From positions 87,903,907 to 87,967,906 of the forward strand of contig CM056744.1 of NCBI GenBank assembly GCA_029851415.1: a stretch of 64,000 nucleotides of DNA. The letters run 5' to 3'. The notes under the pieces were generated by a model. That model was not told the DNA's origin and did no database searches. It saw only the letters and a list, made by a program, of their open reading frames with translations. Position numbers and translations under genes: made by a program. Source of the stretch: Eretmocerus hayati (taxonomy: Eukaryota; Arthropoda; Insecta; Hymenoptera; Aphelinidae). The stretch's first letter is position 1. The number at the start of each line of letters is the position of its first letter. This document shows positions 57,900 to 64,000 of this stretch, in pieces.

Positions 57900-58351
57900 A
57901 AGATTTTTTTGCGGCCTAAGTTCTCATCACACCTGACTCCCTTGGAATTGGCATCGAACTTCCCCTCCCCCTCAAAATTCTTAGTTGGTCCCATTCTGTA
58001 GGTATGAAGTTTGAATAGCAAACCTTGGACAAATGCGAAGCAAAAGAATGGCGGGTAACGTAGAAAGTCATCGAGTTGATCCCATGTGCCTTTCTCAGTA
58101 TACTGAAGAGTAGAGAATGTAGTAGAGCAGAGAATGTCGGCTTTACTGTCATCGAAGAGAGGAATCCCATGACTGTCTACCATGGCGTAGGTCCCTCCGA
58201 GGATGTTGAGATTCTTGAATTGAATGGGAAAAAAGAGCCTCATTTTTCCCACACAGGTAGTACCTCCTACCCCCCCCCCCTCCCTGTGTTGAGCCAAAAA
58301 GGCTGCAAGGTGTGTCGAAATCAAAAACCAGAAATTTCGAATGCAATACAT
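57900..58351 (-). CDS. hypothetical minus-strand ORF or exon, unrecognised
   Basis: Open from 58351 down through the SINE head. The part between about 58250 and 58030 has non-repetitive composition (ILGGTYAMVDSHGIPLFDD) and may be an exon of an unidentified gene. The downstream end is SINE-derived. Upstream sequence is a C/G run that makes splice prediction unreliable. No function proposed. Confidence 0.2.
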
Positions 58352-58359
58352 TGCTAATT

Positions 58360-59550
58360 GTGAGCAAGGCCACGGTCTACGGGCAAGACAGCGAGGGAAA
58401 ATGTCATCTGCTGTAGTCTCTGAGCTTCGACTCCCTTTGACAACGCGGTTCGATTCGAAGTTTGATTAATTGATAACCAAGAGAAAAATATTCGTGTAAT
58501 CAATACTTGAGACGAATAAGTAGTATAAATCGGATATAGTCAGACGCAGTATTGTTGATCGAACGCTACGATGAGCCGTTACACGGTCGTTAAGTAAGAT
58601 GCTGGCGTAACGTGCCAGTCTTAGATTTCAGAGTAGAGACAATTGTCTGTAAAAAAACTGGCCTCAAATGTTGCAAGTCGTCACTATTTCATGAAACTAA
58701 GGCTAAAACAAAGCTTGGTCTTTTGGATTGCATACAAAATTTTTACCTCGAGTAATCATCTCGTTCCTTCACGTGACACCGAACTTTTCCCCATTTTCCC
58801 CAAATTTTCGAGGGACGAGCTTCCAAAACAACGTCACTTTGAGTTGGTTATGATGAATTTAATTCTGAAAGCTCGTCCTTCAAAAATTCGGGAAAGGATT
58901 TGTTGTCGGTTATATGAGCAAATCCACGAAACGCGGTGATTCGTGCGTTACGCCCTTCGTGCAGCAATTTTTCGCACCAATGACTATATACCAACTCCGC
59001 GACAAAGCAGACACCTTTTTTGAGATCCTATAACCAAGTTGTAACGAGCTCAAGACTCAAAACGTAAATGAACCGGAGTGGCGGGCCATCATATTTGAAA
59101 AATCACGAAATTTCGCGCGGATTTTTTCCCTCAGTGTTAAGGTCGGCATTTGGATGCAGTCTGGGATATCGGTATGATTTTTGCGGGAAAATGAATTCCT
59201 CATTTGAGGCTACAACCATCTTAAAGCCTACGAATGTGCTTCCAACAGGTGTGAAACTATCTCCTGTTGATGACGCGTGACTACTTTTTAAAAAGAAAAA
59301 AGTCCGACGATATTCCTCACTCTGCGATGACGCACTTTGACCAATCATATTTCTGCGAATGAGGAGAAATTTTCAAATTTTTCTTCATCCCAAATCACCA
59401 CGTTTCGTAGATTTGTTCATATACGAAATACTAGAGGAGCGTGAAAGACCGGATTCCGTTTGCTCATTACTGTCGAGGTCAACATCTGGATTTCAGATCT
59501 CCTATTACCTATTCGAAAAATACCGAATATATACAGCGCGCCGTTGAAGA
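58360..59550. other. unassigned sequence
   Basis: No recognisable gene, RNA or repeat. Confidence 0.3.
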
Positions 59551-59554
59551 ACTA

Positions 59555-59720
59555 TAACACGTTTGCTGCGGCGGCGAAAATCGCAGTTCCTTCTTTGTGT
59601 GCGGCGGGCCCCACCGGTGGGTCCCGCGCAATGTTTAATTCCATAAGACGAAAATCTGCCGCACACAAAAGAGGTACTCGTGGGACCCACCGGTGGGTCC
59701 CGCTGCAGCGAACGTGTTAA
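59555..59720. mobile_element. piggyBac-like MITE
   Basis: The ends TAACACGTTTGCTGC and GCAGCGAACGTGTTAA are inverted repeats. TTAA is intact on the right; the left has ATAA, a one-base change. Two copies of the palindrome CCCACCGGTGGG lie inside, as does a pair of GTGTGCGGC / GCCGCACAC words. At 166 bp it is non-coding. Confidence 0.55.
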
Positions 59721-60734
59721 ATTTACTCACCAAGTCGAGTTTCAATGTGACTGACATCTTTTTTTTTAATTTTCCAAGAAACGGGCATGGAACTATTCAA
59801 TTTCGGTTTCTCATTTCTTGACGTCATCATGGCATGTCATTGATTGACATTTGCATACAGAGTCCTCTTCTTTGCTTTACTGACGATTCGCTTAATGTAT
59901 CGGGTAGCCAACGCGTATCAATGGACAATCCAGCAGGCACTATACTCTTCGGTGATTGTCTTTACATTTTTTCGTGGAAAAACATACTTACCATCATGAT
60001 CAATCTCATTCGAGAGAGCTTCATCGTGACCTTTTTCAACCATATTTATTCGATTCTGATCATCATGTCTAGGGAATGAATTTTTTCCTTGCATCCCGAG
60101 GTCTACAGGAACCAGAGCCACCAATATCGGGTAATCACTGTACTACCGTGCTCTATCATCATAATTGTATTCCTTGGATATGGTTCGTTTGTAATTACTT
60201 GAGAGACATTCTGTCAAGGGACATTCTTCCACATTAACTCACTGTTCACTCGGTTACCGTCATTTGTTCTGCGATATTTGACTACAATTTGAGCACTAGT
60301 ATGCCTCGACTCCCTATTCATTTTAGGAGCTACAGCTGACTAGGATACCGAATTTTGGCCTCAATTTATGAAATGCATTTTCTTTCATCCCCGCTTGTCA
60401 AAGCAAGTGAAGTCAACTAAAACCGAAATCTGCGTAACATATTCAATTTTTGCTTCCATTAAAATGATTTAAATGTTGTGAGTGCTATCGCTTTGTAACA
60501 GTTTTACCATTACTCTGTCCTCACTCTGTAAATGAGTCAAGGCTCATTCCGCCCTGATTTATGAAGTTTCACATTCAAATTTAGGAATTGAGTCCTGCGT
60601 AATTGTCTATGAGCCAAAAACCTAACTCGTTGTTCTCGAATGATTAACTAAACCAAATCGTAGAAAAAAAGTATCAATATGTAAAATCAAGTCACAAGTA
60701 ATCATGTTCTTATACCGACGCATTGGTCGGGTCG
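59721..60734. other. unassigned sequence
   Basis: Nothing recognised beyond AT-rich sequence. Confidence 0.3.
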
Positions 60735-60830
60735 CCGAGTGCCAGCTCTTCCGATCATCAAGGTTGAGCAACATTGGGCGCGGTTAGTACTTGGATCTCG
60801 ACTTGGATGGGTGACCGCCCATCTGGGTCT
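60735..60830 (+). pseudogene. 5S rRNA-derived sequence
   Basis: CTCTTCCGATCATCAAGGTT, GGGCGCGGTTAGTACTTGGAT and GGATGGGTGACCGCC follow the order of 5S rRNA, including its internal control region (box A, intermediate element, box C). A 12-base stretch (CTCGAC plus a repeated TTGGAT) is inserted before box C, and the 5' and 3' ends do not pair. It is either a 5S pseudogene or the head of a 5S-derived (SINE3-type) SINE. Confidence 0.7.
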
Positions 60831-61346
60831 AATCAACTCCGGCTTGCTAACTTTTCTGAATGGTTGGTTGATGCTCACGACTTTTCAATGTGGACGGGAG
60901 GTGTAAAGTGTCGCAGATTGGGTATTTTATCCGAGATATATGCCCAATATGTAACACGATAGTGGCACCGAGCTCTCCGAGCGGGTTTTCTTCCCTCACA
61001 AGGAAGTTTTCCCTTGCCCCACGGGTTAATCTATCCCGGATGAATGCGGAGAGTGTGTACTCGTTACAGTCATTACACTGACACAGTCTCACTCACGCGT
61101 TACTCGGAGGGACTCCTCACTCTGTCAGCAAAATGCCGTAAGCATCGGAAGCAGGAGGTTTCAGGTGCTCCGACTATACGGAGCTGGAAAACGGGGCGGG
61201 TGTTCTGCACAGCCCACGGATGATCTGTCTACAGTCACCGTCCTGTTAGTAGATGACGAAAGTGTCGAAATTCAGAGGTACGGCTCACCTGTGCAAGAGG
61301 GTTCTCTAAAATGTATACACGACGAGTTTGATCCACAAATCTCTAT
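60831..61346. other. unassigned sequence, possibly SINE body
   Basis: Follows the 5S-like segment and could be its SINE body. No tail or target duplication was identified. Confidence 0.3.
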
Positions 61347-63246
61347 GATGGGTTCCACGCGAAAGCGACCTACGGAAAGGGGTCATCTCTCAGATTTTTC
61401 TCTAACCTTTTTTAATCGATTCTATGGCCCAAAATAGGAATTTTTGACCACCTATGGGGTCCAAAAAAAATTTCACCCCTCTGGTGCACGCATATCCGTG
61501 AAAAAAGTCGAAATTCATCGTGTCAAAAATGGTGCTTTTTTATTCAGTAAAATGCAAAAATCTCGAGTTCTTCGATAGCTATCGACTCGCGGGTTGCGGC
61601 ATCTGAAAGGCCATAAAAAACCTATCGGAAACGCTATCGAAAAAATATTTTTGGCGAGTAATGGGCCTCCCAGGGCTAAAAAGATGTTTTTCACTAAAAC
61701 GTTAATTTCTCAAAAAGCCATTTTTTTTAAAATCACATAATCGATGTAAAATTTTGCGTTCTTTCAGAAAAAATCGATTTTAGAGTGTACCTACGCGATC
61801 CCATCAACTTAAAAGCCATTGTTTAAAATTCAATTCTTTTCGGTATTGGAAAAGTGTCATTTCCTCGCATGCGCACAAATGTTGACTTTCGGGACTATTT
61901 TTAATGAAAATTTGACGTAATTCCCTTTAAAATGACCCCTTGCAGAAGTCAATTTGATTCATTGGAACTCGAGATCTAGCTGGTCTAAAGAATGAAAATA
62001 TCCAAGGTACCAAATCCGTGAACCCGGGGCCTCTTCAATGGCCCTGAAAAACGCGGATCTTGAGTCGGAGTGTTCCAGAGATGTGAACATGTGTTTTTCA
62101 TGTATTTTTTGACGTAGAAACCAAATATGTGGTCAGTTTCATCCCCAATCTTGAAGATTTTTCAGTAGACTCAAAAAACTGAACCGAAAGTAATGAGCCG
62201 TTTTTAGGCTTTTAACATACATCTGATATGCATGTTGGATCATCGGTCGATTCGAGTCAGGTTTTTAGTGAACTGAACTATGTTCTCCCATGCATTTTGA
62301 CTAGCTGGGAACATGGTTCAGTTCACTGAAAACCTGACTCGAATCGACCGATGATCTCACATGCATATCAGATGTATCTTAAAAGCCTAAAAACGGCTCA
62401 TTACTTTCGGTTCAGTTTTTTGAGTCTACTGAAAAATCTTCAAGATTGGGGACGAAACTGACCACATATTTGGTTTCTACGTCAAAAAAATACATGAAAA
62501 ACACATGTTCACATCTCTGGAACACTCCGACTCAAAATCCGCGTTTTTCAGGGCCATTGCAGAGGTGATTCGCGGATTTGGTACTTTGGATATTTTCATT
62601 CTTCAGACCAGCTAGATCTCGAGTTTCGATGCATCAAATTGACTTTTGCAAGGGGTCATTTTAAAGAAAATTACGTCAGCTTTCCATTAAAAATAGCCCC
62701 GAAAGTCAAAATTTGTGCGCATGCGCAGAAAATGACACTTTCCCAATACCGAAAAGAATTGAATTTTAAACAATGGCTTATAAGTTGATGGGATCGCGTA
62801 GGTACACTCTAAAATCGATTTTTTTCTGAAAGAACGCAAAATTTTACATCGATTATGTGATTTAAAAAAAATGGCTTTTTGAGAGATTAACGTTTTAGTG
62901 AAAAACATCTTTTTAGCTCTGGGAGGCCCATTACTCGCCAAAAATATTTTTTCGATAGCGTTTCCGATAGGTTTTTTCATGGCCTTTCAGATGCCGCAAC
63001 CCGCGAGTCGATAGCTATCGAAGAACTCGAGATTTTTGCATTTTACTGAATAAAAAAGCACCATTTTTGACACGATGAATTTCGACTTTTTTCACGGATA
63101 TGCGTGCACCAGAGGGGTGAAATTTTTTTTGGGCCCCATAGGTGATCAAAAATTCCTATTTTGGGCCATAGAATCGAATAAATCAGGTTAGAAAAAAATC
63201 TGAAAGATGACCCCTTTCCGTAGGTCGCTTTCGCGTGGAACCCATC
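61347..63246. mobile_element. 1.9-kb near-perfect foldback element
   Basis: The left arm starts GATGGGTTCCACGCGAAAGC and the right arm ends with its reverse complement. Arms of about 930 bp meet near 62290-62310 with a loop of a few dozen bases. CTAT occurs directly outside both ends (61343-61346 and 63247-63250), a possible 4-bp target duplication. No transposase; open frames in the arms are repeat by-products. Differences between the arms are scattered single bases. Confidence 0.75.
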
Positions 63247-63250
63247 CTAT

Positions 63251-64000
63251 ACCAGTTCCTCCTACAAGCCACAGCTAATAGCCATATAGGACTCAAAGAG
63301 AGGACCTGAAAAAGCTTAAGTGGAAAAAAAATCATGTTCTTCCATTCTGGATAATTTTTTGAAATTTTTCTGTACGTGACAATAGGAATCCAAAGACTCA
63401 GATTCAGCTAATCGAAATCAAAGTGCTGAATAAAAGTCATCAAAATTCATGAGCCACAATCTCAGCACATAAACACCTTAAATCTCCCGAACGAGGGCAA
63501 TGCGATATCGAAATCGGACCCGCATCGATACTCGCAAGCAATCCCGAGCGTCGTGAAATCTATACAGATCGCTCCATCCCGTGAGCAGTTATATTCAGAA
63601 AAATCGGATAGCTCGTACACATTTCCAGCTCGTTCAGCCTTTGCCCCTATCTCCTTCTCTCACCGTACCCAAAGTCCATGAGATTTTCCGCAACTCTATC
63701 TTCTCCGTCGGCTTTCGATATATCGACTGCCGAGTGTCGAGCATACACGCCACGGTAAATGGCAGTTGCAGCTGAGAGAACGATCTTGTCGAGGGTATAT
63801 ATACTCGACGTCGAATTCAATTTCCTCTTTTTCCAGTAGCCAGCCTCGAAGCCAAAGCATGGCCACAGTTCGTCCAATCATTTCACTCTTCCATCTCTGT
63901 ATACCTATAAACCTAGAGAGTTCGATTTGCAAGACAGCTCGGTCAGTCGGGGGAGTCGATGTCGGTATAGCGACGATAACGTTCAGAAGAGCCATACGGG
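63251..64000. other. unassigned sequence at window end
   Basis: No recognised gene. A GTATATATAC box lies near 63796-63806 and a minus-strand open frame runs from 63995 to 63696. Either could belong to a gene beyond the window, but support is weak. Confidence 0.3.

Noticed and set aside
62687..62980. 97-codon minus-strand open frame
   Set aside because: Lies in an arm of the 1.9-kb palindrome, and the composition is that of AT-rich repeat DNA.

Overview
This is a repeat-rich, intron-containing, AT-rich nuclear sequence from an animal. One SET/MYND gene, a tRNA-Ser-primed Ty3/gypsy element, a CR1-type LINE and many palindromic MITEs point to an insect. An order such as Hymenoptera is only a guess, because nothing here is species-diagnostic.

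Host coding content is very low. The only convincing cellular gene is a four-exon SMYD4-like gene at 7531-9739 (+), predicted to encode 662 residues. Most of the rest is layered mobile DNA, much of which can be dated relative to its neighbours because one element interrupts another.

1-15 kb: a nested pair of palindromes (1271-2052), a TA-flanked CCAAAGT-rich element (4795-5630), the SMYD4-like gene, two hairpin repeats on either side of it, a near-perfect 129-bp-arm foldback (13661-14181) and a run of perfect small palindromes (14841-15064).

15.4-20.6 kb: a second CCAAAGT-rich element split by a young non-autonomous LTR element (15769-20407). Its two LTRs are 967 bp each and nearly identical, it has a 4-bp target duplication, one 653-codon ORF and no pol.

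22.2-33.5 kb: a TCAT-rich array holds a decayed Ty3/gypsy element (22561-33235). That element carries a 570-bp TRIM (24264-24833), whose LTRs each contain a tRNA-like cloverleaf followed by a T run, and an inverted, apparently intact 5.4-kb CR1-type LINE (27344-32752). Removing either insert with one target copy leaves the surrounding gypsy frame in phase.

33.9-36.9 kb: an 82-bp minisatellite, then a third CCAAAGT-rich element split by a 2.27-kb palindrome. Mirror-image TTA/TAA sites in the two arms of that palindrome each carry a separate smaller palindrome.

37-46.7 kb: a 30-bp minisatellite, clusters of a TGCGCAAAT-like word, then a 4,096-bp DNA transposon (41321-45416). It has 403-bp terminal inverted repeats starting CACGGTG, a 4-bp target duplication, and a two-exon transposase with an N-terminal cysteine pattern resembling the RAG1 N-terminal region. 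I read it as a Chapaev / N-RAG-TP-type element, broken by one frameshift at an A8 run. A hAT-like 349-bp MITE follows.

47-64 kb: mostly unassigned DNA with a fourth CCAAAGT-rich element (50124-50962), a tRNA-like SINE head, a piggyBac-like MITE, a 5S rRNA-derived fragment and a 1.9-kb palindrome (61347-63246). All percentages and repeat limits were counted by eye.
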